Below the pieces are notes generated by a model that had not been told where the DNA came from, made no database searches, and worked only from the letters and a program-made list of their open reading frames with translations. DNA of 64,000 nt from the NCBI RefSeq assembly GCF_000143415.4, contig NW_003314303.1:57772-121771 (forward strand). Reading direction: 5' to 3'. Below are positions 44,960 through 55,385 of the stretch, piece after piece (position 1 is the first letter of the stretch; each line of letters opens with the position of its first letter). A program made the translations under genes and the position numbers. This stretch comes from Selaginella moellendorffii (lineage: Eukaryota > Streptophyta > Lycopodiopsida > Selaginellales > Selaginellaceae).

Positions 44960-45172
44960 ATTATAAGCAATTAAAAAGAATAACTTGAGATATAATCCAT
45001 GGGGTTCAAATATAAAAAAAACTATAACTTATAAACAAGAGTGCACTTTTTTTTATAATCAGTTAAAAGTTTTAGAATACTTGGGGTTAAATGTCCTTTG
45101 GTTTGAGTAATACTTAAGCTTAAGTAGTATTGGGTTGGGTGACTTCTTGGGAAGTTTAAATTCAAGAGTTTA
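44960..45172 (+). repeat. Dispersed LTR-like repeat, copy 4
   Basis: Longest copy, with GTTCAAATATA, ACTTGGGGTTAAATGTCC, GTAGTATTGGGTTGGGTGAC and an end at GAGTTTATA. It lies about 390 bp after copy 3, so the two may be LTRs of one mostly deleted element. Confidence 0.6.
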
Positions 45173-46331
45173 TAAAGTGATGTTTATCATTCTTAATCAA
45201 TAGAAGTTAACTGATAAAACAATTTAAATATTTTGATTTGTTTGATTCATTTAATCATTTTTATTCCAAATTCATTTTTTCTTGGACTTGCTAGTAGATG
45301 TTATGACTAAGCTGAACAATCTTAATAAGGTATTTCAATATGACTTCAAAGAGTGCATTGAGGTAATAGCTCATCTTAATACTACCATAGAGAAGGTAAA
45401 GTGAAAGTACCTTAATTTACAATTTGATGTTCATTCTCTAGTATTAGCTATTTCTCTTTAAAGGTCTTGATGTGGAAAATTAACATATAAAGATAAAGTT
45501 AGCCAAAAGATAGTCCAAAAGCTCTACTATGATTTTGTTGTGAATGTGACTAAGAAGAAGAATACAAGTAGCAGTGACTTGAATGAAGAACCACCACAAC
45601 AAACATAATGGTTACATTTAAAAGACTATTAATGCACTCTAAAGATGGGTTTCCTTAACAACATGAAACTCTTTAATGCTTGACTTTATCCTACTAGGAA
45701 CCTTGCTAATAGAAAGAATTGGTTGGAGAAATTATTGGAACATTCAAAACAAACAAATTAACTTTGGCATAATGAGTTTGAGGAAATTATTTAGATCTTT
45801 CTATGCATTTTGATCAAAAATGGGATGAGTGAAGGTTGGGTGATCTGCTCAAGACTAAAATTCATTCAAGTTTACATCTAGAGACCTTAGATGATTATGT
45901 TCCTAAATGCAAAGGAGTGAGACTTGGTCAACTAAGACTTAGCATTAAACTTATAGATGATAATAAAAGATAGACAAGAGTTAAATGTAAGTAAGTTTTT
46001 CTTTTACATGAATATTATATCATATGAAACAATTTCTTAATACCTGCTTTTTCTATAAAAAGAAAATTAAAGAAAAGGACCATGCAAATTTATGCCCTAA
46101 TTATTCATGTCCCGTACGTAGTGATTAATATTAAATTAACAAATAGTGAGAGCTCAAACTTTCATTTAGTATACAATTTTTAATTAGCTAAGTTGGACAA
46201 AAAGCAATCTTTTACCCTTAATAAACAAGATCATATAGTTTATAGTAAACTCTAAGCTGAAAAGCTCCTTTTCATCTTCTTCACGAGGTGGTGTTTTCCA
46301 TAATCGCTCTTTTCTAGGTGAAAGCTCCCTT
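45173..46331. other. AT-rich border between transposon block and gene block
   Basis: No recognisable gene. Stretches at 45,280-45,960 have a faint coding look on the plus strand, but all frames have stops. Base composition turns sharply GC-richer at about 46,330, where the first gene begins. Confidence 0.45.
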
Positions 46332-47332
46332 TCAGCTTCTCATACTCCAGCGATGTGACGATGGCGGTGTTGTGAATCGGCTTGATGTTGGCGGTGAGCT
46401 CCAGCGGCTCGACGATGGCGGCGTCCGGTCTGTGACATCCCACTGCCACAGCGGCGTTCTTGGAGACGTCGCGGTTTGCTGATCCTTGAGCGAGAGCTTG
46501 GCCGCCCGTGGCGCTAGATCCTCTGCCTCCGGCTCAATGAATGGCTCGGGTTTCTTCGTTCCCCTGGGCGGTGGCGTCACGGCCTTGGATCTGGGAGTCG
46601 TTCTCACGCTCGGCAGTGGGCTGGATTTTGCGTAGTCGAGGATGTCGATCGGGACGTCTTTGTCCTTGGACATCCATCGCCTCAGCCATCGCTCGCCTTC
46701 TTCATCCATTCCCTGAAATTCCACCGCGTTGCGAACTACTCGATCCTGGACTTTCTTCGTGCTCTGGAATGGCGGGTCTAGCTTTCCCTGGATCCTGTGA
46801 AGCTTCACGCTCGGCTCTTTCAATCTGTGAATGGAACGCGTGGATGAGGAACCCAGGGAGAGGAAGAAACCACCATAGAACTGGAAAGATCAGTCGAGTT
46901 TTACTTGAATGCCTCCCCTCTCATGAGACCTGTGGACTTGCGTCGCCACATTGATCCTGGCTTCCTGTTCTTGATGTCGCGCAATCGCGTCAAAAACCAG
47001 AGATTGTCCATGTCAATCTGGTGGAATCGATCTGGGATGAAAAATGTTTTGGAATCGATTCCAAGAAATGCTGTTAAGATCGAAAGATGGAGAGGAGAAT
47101 CCGAGAGCTAGCCAGGAATTAGACACTCACTCTGCCAGAGTCGCTCCTTCTTCTGCTCGAGCGCCTTTCTGGGGCCTTGATCAGGGAGTTGATTGTCCAC
47201 CGCTGGCTTCATGGAGCGAATCCGGTGGCGATGCCCTTCCATTTGCTTGTCCTCCTCCCACTGCAAGTACTTCGTCTTCTTCATGAATTTCTTCATGCTA
47301 AGCTCCCGGAGGAGCGCCGGGGTCAGCCCCAT
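46332..47332 (-). CDS. CFAP97/KIAA1430-like (probable flagellar) protein
   Basis: Three exons joined by eye: 47332-47131, 47031-46905 and 46824-46332 (donors GTGAGT and GTAAAA), giving 273 residues. The first in-frame ATG gives MGLTPALLRELSMKKFM. Residues about 40-105 carry the pattern of the CFAP97/KIAA1430 domain: SMKPAVDNQLP, a basic stretch KKERL, then QIDMDNLWFLTRLRDI. In animals and algae this family is linked to motile axonemes. The C-terminal 150 residues are Pro/Ser/Arg-rich and probably disordered, with repeats such as SSRWSSPPTSSR. It is head-to-head with the helicase at 47675. Family assignment is from pattern memory only; a generic basic protein cannot be ruled out. A flagellar role fits a lycophyte with swimming sperm but not a seed plant. 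Confidence 0.55.
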
Positions 47333-47674
47333 CGCTCGCAACAGCCCTAAATCTTCATTTGAAAACTCTCTTTTAGCGGGCTCTCTCGCCCCTCAATCGG
47401 TTTGAATGCCCTCCTCACATCCGCCACAGACGCGCGATGGATATTTCTCCGGGATGGACGGCTGGGATGGCGCAGGGCTTTCTTCGATAATTTGCTAGGG
47501 TTTAAGCAATTCTTAGGGTTCTTGGCGAGAAGCGTTCGTCTCGCAGCTCGACGCATTGTGGAAAATGCTGCTCAGGGCTGGGGCGCGCTGGTCGCGATAG
47601 TGGATTCTAGGTGGCATTCATCCACGGCCTGGCCGGCATGCGCGGGATTTCGCAGCAATCGCGTTGCCTGTGAC
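47333..47674. promoter_or_regulatory. Shared head-to-head promoter region with telo-box-like motifs
   Basis: 342 bp between two divergent start codons. CTAGGGTTT at 47495-47503 and TTAGGGTT at 47513-47520 are telo-box-type motifs common just downstream of transcription starts of plant housekeeping genes. The region is also open in the helicase frame from 47402, so a longer helicase N-terminus is an alternative. Confidence 0.5.
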
Positions 47675-50600
47675 ATGTTGCGGGTTTTGAGATTCCATCC
47701 GCCGCTGAGGAGCGGGCGGAGGCTAGATGTTGCCGCGAGGAGTAGTAGTAAAGGACAGGAGCAAATTCCCAACTGGGAGAGGCTACGGAGGCTTATGCTA
47801 GAGAATGACGGTCAGGTGGGGAGTAGTTTTGGCAGCAGCAGCAGCAGCAGCAGCAGCTACTTCCAGAACGATGTGGAGACTTTCTCCAATCCACAAAGCT
47901 TGCCAAGTCCGAATTTTCCCTCCGGGCAGCAACGCCGGGCATTGCATTCTATGGCATTCAACCGAGCTCAACCTCGCGGCTATTACGAGTATTCCGAGGA
48001 TGACGATTTGGACGATAGAAATGGAGGGCCTCCAGCAGAGGTAAGTTTGTGTATGATTTCTCTTTTGCCAAAAGCGTCTCTCTTTTAGAATCTCCACTAT
48101 GTTAACTTGGACGAGTGGCGTTTGCGGCTAACAAAATTTTTGAGAAACAAAGAACAAACCGAGATTATATCGAGGGAAGCTCGGGATCGAAGATATATCG
48201 AGCCTTTGACACTTCTCGCCAAAGAAATGGGACTTCATTGGTAATGTATAGCGGTTTCTCCTATTGACTTGAGACGCTTAGCTTCTTTGTTTGCGCAGCC
48301 AAATGTTTGGCAAAGCTGTTGCGATAAGCAAGAAGCCTTTGCCGCATTACAGGCCCGACCTTGACGATAAGCGTCCTCAAAGAGAGGTGATTTGTAGTTT
48401 CCTTTTATTTTGTTCTTGTGATTTAATCTGGCACGATACAGGTCTCGTTCTCCATACTGACGCACAGACGAACGAATGCATTGCTTGAGCAACACTTGCG
48501 TCTCAAGAGAATGTCAGCTGACACGTCCAGAAGAGCTCTTAGGGGGCCTGAAAGGTCGGCCAGCAGTTATGAAGAAAGCCCCACAACTACGATGCAGAGG
48601 AGCCGCCGGCTTGAAGCAAAAATGAAAGAATGGGAGGTTTGTGCTATGTGATGGTGTTAAACATCTTTTATTGACATTGATCTTGTGTAGGAATCCGAAG
48701 AGGGTCAAAAAATGATGACTATACGGAGAAACTTGCCTTCTTTCAAAGAGAAAGCCGGGCTACTAGAAGTGATTGCGAAAAATCAGGTTGGAAGTTCTTT
48801 TTGTTGTTGTTAAAGTTTCAAGTAATTCTTCTACAGGTTGTGGTGATTTCAGGAGAAACAGGATGTGGTAAAACAACTCAGCTTCCACAATATATTCTGG
48901 AGGCAGAGATTGAGGCAGGCAGAGGCGGTAGCTGTAACATTATTTGCACGCAACCTCGACGTATTTCAGCTGTTTCAGTGGCTGAAAGAGTTGCTTCTGA
49001 GAGGGGCGAGGTTATAGGCGAAACGGTAATCGAAGTCTGTCTTTTACTGTCTTTCTTGACGCTTTTGAGTTCAGATTGGATATCAAGTGCGTTTAGAAGG
49101 TATAAGAAGTCGAAATACCCGACTGCTTTTTTGTACAACGGGAATTCTGTTGAGACGCTTGTTGACTGACCCAAGTCTCAAGGGTGTGACGCATGTGATT
49201 GTTGATGAGATACATGAACGGGGCATGAATGAAGGTAAGGTTCTTTATGTCTCAAAACCGTGCTGAGCGTGGTCTTTTTTCTTTCTCAGATTTTCTTCTT
49301 GTTATTCTGAAGGAGCTTCTTCCTCAACGTCCTGACCTGAGGCTGGTGCTCATGAGCGCAACCTTGAACGCGGAGTTGTTTTCTAAGTACTTTTCTAAAG
49401 CACCAACTGCGCACATTCCGGTATTGAACAAAATTCCCGTTAATACTGTTAAACTCTACTAACGTAATTTTCATGCAGGGGTTCACGTACCCTGTGAAGA
49501 GCCACTTTCTGGAAGACGTACTCGATTTGACGGGCTATAGATTAAATCAATTTAATCAAGTTGACGATTATGGCCAAGACAAGCTGTGGAAAATGCAAAA
49601 GCAACTAGCTGCACGCAAAAGAAAGTCGCCTGTGGCCACACTTGCCGAGGTTATCTGCGTGTATTTGTATCATATTTTTTCTCTAACATTTCGGAAGTTC
49701 AGGAGGCGATGGCTAGTCAGGCTTATAACGACAGGAGCGCCGGCACAAGGGAGTCTTTATCTTGCTGGAACTCGGACATTCTGAACTTCAATTTGATCCA
49801 GGCAACATTATTACACATTTGCAAACAAGCGAGGGAAGGGGCAGTCCTGGTTTTCATGACTGGATGGGAAGATATTAGTGCTTTACTGGACAAGCTCAAG
49901 CAGGACCCTTTGCTTGGTGACTCGAGAAAAATTCTCCTTCTGGGATGCCACGGTTCAATGGCCACAGCAGAACAGGCTGGTCTTGCTTAATTGCTTGGTG
50001 GTATTTCGATGTTCGTGTCTAAATGTTTCTTTTTCTTTTCTGCAGAAACTTATTTTCGAACATCCTCCTCCTGGTGTACGAAAGATTGTGCTGGCAACTA
50101 ATATGGCTGAAACGAGTATCACTATCAATGACGTAGTGTTTGTGGTGGACGTGGGGAAAGCCAAGGAGACCTCTTACGACGCTTTGAATAACACACCATG
50201 TCTTCTTCCTACGTGGATATCAAAAGCATCTTCGCGGCAGGTATACTCTTGCTTCTCTATGGAAATTCGTTATTCTAACTTCTGTCTTGCAGCGTCGAGG
50301 AAGAGCAGGACGTGTAAAGCCAGGGGAATGTTATCATCTCTATCCCAAGGCCGTTCACGAAGCATTTGCTGAATATCAGCTGCCGGAGCTTCTTCGAACA
50401 CCTTTGCATTCTTTATGCTTACAAATCAAGAGTTTGCAGCTTGGAGATGTTGCAATGTTCCTATCAAAGGCTATGCAACCACCTGAAAGTCTGGCGGTAA
50501 ATATATAGTGTGTCTCTTGTCGTTTTTTGACAAACATTTTTGGCGATGTATTTCAGGTAAAAAATGCGCTTGAATATTTGACTACTATTGGAGCTTTGGA

Positions 50601-52144
50601 TGAACAGCAGGAATTGACAGACTTAGGTACGTTGTTAAGCTGTGTCAATTTCAATATATTTTGTGTCACCCTTCCAGGAAGAATACTGGCATTATTGCCA
50701 GTCGAGCCTCGACTTGGCAAGATGCTCATAATGGGATCCATCTTCCGCTGCCTAGACCCTGTTCTAACAATTGCTGCCGGTTTAGCTGCTCGTGATCCTT
50801 TCATTATGCCAATGGACAAGAGAAATGTGAGTAAACTTGTGCTCTAAAACTCCGGCCTCTAACATACCATCCAACTTCAACAGCTAGCAGATCAAGCCAA
50901 ATACGATTTTGCTGGTCGGGAAGCCAGCGATCATATAGGCCTCGTTCGAGCCTTTGAAGGGTGGGAAGCCGCAATGAGCAACCAGGTGGCGTCTTCATAT
51001 TGTTGGAAGAACTTCCTATCAATGCAAACATTGCTAGGAATGAGTTCTCTCCGGAAGCAATTTATCGGGCTCTTGACAACGGCAGGGCTTATCACGGATG
51101 ACCTGGGATTTTTCAACAGGTATAGTCAAGACCCGGTTGTCTTAAGGGCTGTCATCTGCTCGGGTTTGTTCCCTGGAGTTGCCTCCGTGATGGTAAGTGT
51201 GTATTTTCTATTTTCAAAGTTCTCTAAGCTTGTCTATTTGAATGTTTGAGCAGAAAAAACAAAAGTCTGTGTTGTATAAAACCATCGAGGATGGCCAAGT
51301 TTTGCTTAGTGCTGTAAGTGGGATTCTGTCCTGTTTTTCTACCTCTAACTTGTCATTTTGTTCGTAGAGTTCGGTAAACTCCAGGGACTTCAATCCTAAA
51401 AATCCCTGGCTAATGTACAGCGAGAAGATCAAAATGTCAAGCGTGATGGTCCGTGATTCAACCTGCATTTCAGATTCAACGCTTTTGCTGTTTGGAGGCA
51501 AATTGATCGATGGCCACGCGGTATGCTCTCTTGGATTTTCTTTTACCTTCTTCTCACTTCGATACTGCTGCTAGCCTGGACACATTCTTATGCAAGGGAG
51601 CTACTTGGAGTTCTTCATGAAAGTAGACGTAGCGAACACTGTCATGAGACTTCGCCAGGAGATGGACAAACTAATCCTCCGAAAGGTGAGCTCTGTCTCA
51701 AACTCGACACTCCTCTCACTTTTCTCTCACTCGCAGCTGGCTAATCCCTCCATGGACATCTACACGGAGAACAAGGAGCTCGTGGACGCTGCCTTCGAGC
51801 TCATGCGAGGGGACGACTGCTCGGGCAGCTTCGTCTTTGGCCGGGCCACCAAAGGCAGCGGCTCCTCCAAAGGCTCGGCAGAGCTCAAAGACAAAGGCAC
51901 TCCAGACACCAAAGGAATTCTCCAAACTTTGGTCCAGCGAGCAGGCTTTGCGGTTCCAACGTACCAGACGAGATCGTCGGGGTCTCAGTTCATATCGTGC
52001 GTGGTTGTCCGAGGCAAGAAATTTATCGGCGAGCCCGCCGAGTCGAAGAAGCAAGCCGAGAAGAACGCCGCCGCCATGGCCGCCGAGTGGCTCACGAGCT
52101 TACCAAGGATGCAAGACGTTCTCTCGGCGGGCAAATATTTTTGA
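47675..52144 (+). CDS. DExH-box RNA helicase with C-terminal dsRBD (DHX36 / plant DExH1-3 type)
   Basis: Nineteen exons: 47675-48040, 48089-48240, 48299-48386, 48442-48636, 48691-48786, 48837-49025, 49075-49234, 49290-49420, 49479-49649, 49703-49975, 50046-50240, 50293-50496, 50557-50626, 50678-50826, 50884-51192, 51254-51313, 51368-51520, 51575-51685 and 51737-52144. Product 1159 residues. Motif [11 protein letters not shown] (about 305), motif II DEIHERG (about 406), SATLNAE (about 438), [11 protein letters not shown], and [18 protein letters not shown] (about 672) define a DEAH/RHA ATP-dependent helicase. HA2 and OB-fold regions follow, then a dsRBD (about 1085-1147) ending [13 protein letters not shown]. 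The family unwinds structured RNA, including G-quadruplexes. The Arg-rich N-terminus [16 protein letters not shown] could be an organellar signal. The start is uncertain, since 47402 is also open. Intron 10 uses a GC donor. Confidence 0.93.
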
Positions 52145-52291
52145 CGTGATAGATCCTAGCCATACTAAAAACTATGGAAGCTCCGCGACTAGTTTTCCCA
52201 TGGACATTAGGTTGTCGAGAGAGAATATAGCATATTCTCTTAACGGATATCGCTACTTTTTGGTGTTCCAAGTTGCGAGCTCTAGGGTTTA
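52145..52291 (+). promoter_or_regulatory. 147-bp intergenic space with telo-box before HisRS
   Basis: CTAGGGTTT at 52282-52290 lies directly before the ATG of the synthetase. Such a short gap means the helicase terminator and the HisRS promoter overlap or lie inside the helicase 3' end. Confidence 0.5.
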
Positions 52292-55127
52292 ATGCAGCGA
52301 ATGGCGCTGCCGCTGTGGAGCGCTACCGGCAACGCGCGAATGCCACTGGCGCTGCCTGGCGCGCATCTCCTGGCGGATTATGGCTCCTTGCGTGCTCCTG
52401 GCCGAGGTATTTGTGAGGATTGCTCGATTGTTTTGAGAATGCGGCTTGCGCAGCGTCCAGGAGCTTGAGCATCCGGGCGGCAATAGCGCACGACACCTAT
52501 GAGGAGCCGAAGAAGTCTTTCGAGGCTCGCGTCAAGGAGGAGGTGTCTATCGATTTGAATCCGCCGCGCGGGACAAGGGATTTCGCCCCGCCGCTGATGC
52601 TGCTGAGGAACTGGCTGTTCTCGCATTTTAAAGAGGTATGTCAAGCTACATGATAGAATGTTTAGTATTTTTTCTTTTTTCTTCTCTCGCGCTTCCAGGT
52701 CTCAAGATTATTTGGATTTGAGGAGGTGGACTTTCCGGTGGTGGAGTCGGAAGCGCTATACGTCAGAAAAGCTGGAGAAGAGATTACACAGCAGGTATGA
52801 AGCGCTACATTCTTATCTTTTAGCTTTTCCTTGCGCTCTTTCTGTTGGTTTCAGCTCTATAATTTTGAAGACAAATCTGGCCGCAGACTATGCTTGCGAC
52901 CAGAAATTACGCCGTCGATAGCAAGGCTTATCATCCAAAAGGGGTGTGTATCCAACTCTCTTATTTCTCATCTCGTGTTGCAGTTGTGAGGTTGTTTTGC
53001 ATGAATATAAAGCCGCACGCTGTACTGATATGAATGTATGGAGGCAAGTGTTTGTTCTGCTTTTGTGTTTAGCTAGGATTCAGTTCCTGTGAGATTGATG
53101 CATTTGACGTCTTCTACAGGAAATCGCTCGTTTTCCCTCTGCGATGGTTTACGATTGGTCAGTGCTGGCGTTATGAGAGAATGACGAAGGGAAGAAGAAG
53201 AGAACATTATCAATGGAACATGGACATATTTGGGGTGCCTGGCGTTGAGGTAGAAACTTGTTTTGAATGTTGGAGTTACAGATCGTTGTGCCCGCAGGCA
53301 GAAGCTGAACTCCTTGCAGCTATTGTCACATTATTCACTAACATGGGGTTCACCGCAAATGATGTGCGGATACGTGTCTCTAATCGTAAGGTCAGACCCG
53401 AGATTTGTTTTTGTTTTTTATCTGACGATAAACTGACAGGTGCTCCAAGCTGTTTTAGATCGATATTCTGTTCCACAGGACAAATTCAACAGTGTATGTG
53501 TAGTTGTAGATAAGGTAGGGAACTTTTTCTTTCTTTTTATCCCCCTCTTTCCGAGATCTCTGATAGACTTCATGCAGCACTTTTGTGTCTTCTAGATCAA
53601 CAAGATCTCCAAAGAGGAAGTCGACCAACAACTCATGGACCTGGGACTCTCTTCCACGGCTATCAATGGAATTAGACATGCTATACTACTTAAAAACCTT
53701 GATGATATTCAAGGTAAGAAGTTTGTGTTTTGTAAAGTTTTTTACACTTCGTTTTCACTCTTGTTTTTTTTCCGTAACAGAATTAATCGGATCTTCAAGC
53801 GAGGCATTTTTGGAAATGAAGAAGTTGTTTGCTTTGTCAAAAGCTTATGGCTACGACGAGTGGCTAGTTGTAGATTTGGGAATAGTGCGGGGACTGTCAT
53901 ACTACACGGGTATCGTATTTGAGGTCTGTTCCGGTTATATTGTTTTCTCTACCGCTTACACCAACTTTCTAGGCATTTGATACGCAAGGGAAATTTCGTG
54001 CAATCTGTGGTGGTGGTCGATACGATAAGCTTATTTCAAATTTTGGAGGCCCTTCGATACCCGCCTGCGGATTTGGTTTTGGGGATGCAGTTATTGTAGA
54101 TGTAAGATTTGTTCTTGCTAACTTGACAAAGTAAGTTTTTGTTGCTTTCCAGCTTTTAAACGAATGCAATCTATCGCCAGTTCTCGGACACGAGGTTGAC
54201 GACGTTGTGTTCGTCTTGGATGAGGAGCTCCGCTGTCATGCGTGCAACATTGTGTCGCGGCTGCGCTCGGCTGGACGTACTGTTGATATGATTTTAGAAA
54301 ACAAAAAACTGAAATGGTATGTTTTCCTGTGTCCTTTCCGGAGTTCTCATGGTTGGTATGCAGGGTATTCAATTATGCATCAAGAATAGATGCAAAACGC
54401 ATGATTCTCTTGGGCATAAGAGAGTGGGAAGAGGGAAATGTTCGCGTGAAAGATCTAGTTACGAGAGAGGAGACCGACGTAAAGGTGGCTGAACTGGTAA
54501 GAATGTTCTAATCCTTGTCGAGGCCTAATACTTCCATGTTGCAGGTGCCAAGAGTTCCCAAAGAGGTTGGTCTATATAGGCCGAAACATCTCAACATTTT
54601 TACTCGTTCTGCAGGTGCAGCGTGGTCAGGGTAAACTCCCTGACAAGGAACGCAATCTTCGTTATTTACATCCCGACGAGGTGAAATTGGTTGATGCCTC
54701 TGGAAGATATCCGGAAGAGTATGAAGTAGGATTTCCTAGTCGTGGCATTCTGGAGGCTTTTGTGGACGAGTGCAAGCAGAAGCATGCCGAATTCAAATGC
54801 AGGCGCCGGGGAGACCCTGCTCCGGGTAAGTCCCGTCTTCTGAAAATATACGTACTGAAATTTCCTTGTGCAGGGCACCTTAAGTACGTTCTAAGGGAGA
54901 TGAACCTTGAAGACGTTGATCTCGAAGATTTGACAATAGATGACGCCATGAATCTGTGGGTGAAAAACTCGGGCGGTATTATTTGGGAGGATGCATATCA
55001 GTTGATACACGATCATAAGCTCTCAATCTCCCACATACTGGACATGGATGTTTTTAAAGGACAAGGGAAGCTGGCTGCCTTGAAAACAAGACGAGAACCG
55101 AACATTCCCAACTATCTTGACGACTAA
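52292..55127 (+). CDS. Organelle-type histidyl-tRNA synthetase, apparently spliced to an extra C-terminal domain
   Basis: Exons: 52292-52406, 52454-52635, 52699-52794, 52855-52943, 53120-53249, 53298-53390, 53440-53514, 53596-53713, 53781-53923, 53973-54101, 54153-54316, 54364-54496, 54545-54565, 54615-54825 and 54874-55127; 650 residues. Residues 1-55 ([17 protein letters not shown] start, Arg/Ala/Leu-rich) look like an organellar transit peptide. Class II motif 1 is near 76-99, motif 2 has [13 protein letters not shown] (about 178), the His-specific [12 protein letters not shown] (336-347) and [10 protein letters not shown] (about 358) are present, and the anticodon-binding domain runs about 395-489. 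It charges tRNA-His, probably in plastids and mitochondria. Residues 490-650 are an extra domain I do not recognise ([28 protein letters not shown] near the end). If the intron at 54497 is retained, HisRS ends after VRMF at a TAA, a natural length. Confidence 0.88.
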
Positions 55128-55385
55128 ATACTGTACGTCTTTCATTGTTTCCTGACCCCGTGAAAAGTTGGCTCTTTGCTCTTTCAGAAACAACGGCTGC
55201 TGTGAGTTTACGTGATCTTGTACATTGTAGGCAACGAAATCTGGTAATTGAAGGTTTCTTTGGTGACTTTATCGAGTTTTCATCTACAAACAAGCCTCTC
55301 AGGTGCCTAGCAAGAAAATAGCCAGCCAGCACTTTGCTACAAGCCGGGAAGCTTTGTCAATAATCAACCCTACGACCAACCAGGT
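55128..55385. terminator. Convergent 3' region between HisRS and HAM genes
   Basis: 258 bp between two stop codons on opposite strands; it must hold both 3' UTRs and polyadenylation signals. I cannot identify individual signals with confidence. Confidence 0.4.

Noticed and set aside
47402-47674. Longer N-terminus of the helicase starting at 47402
   Set aside because: Would leave only 69 bp to the divergent start codon and would translate through telo-box motifs typical of 5' UTR; the ATG at 47675 was preferred, with the upstream start left as an alternative.
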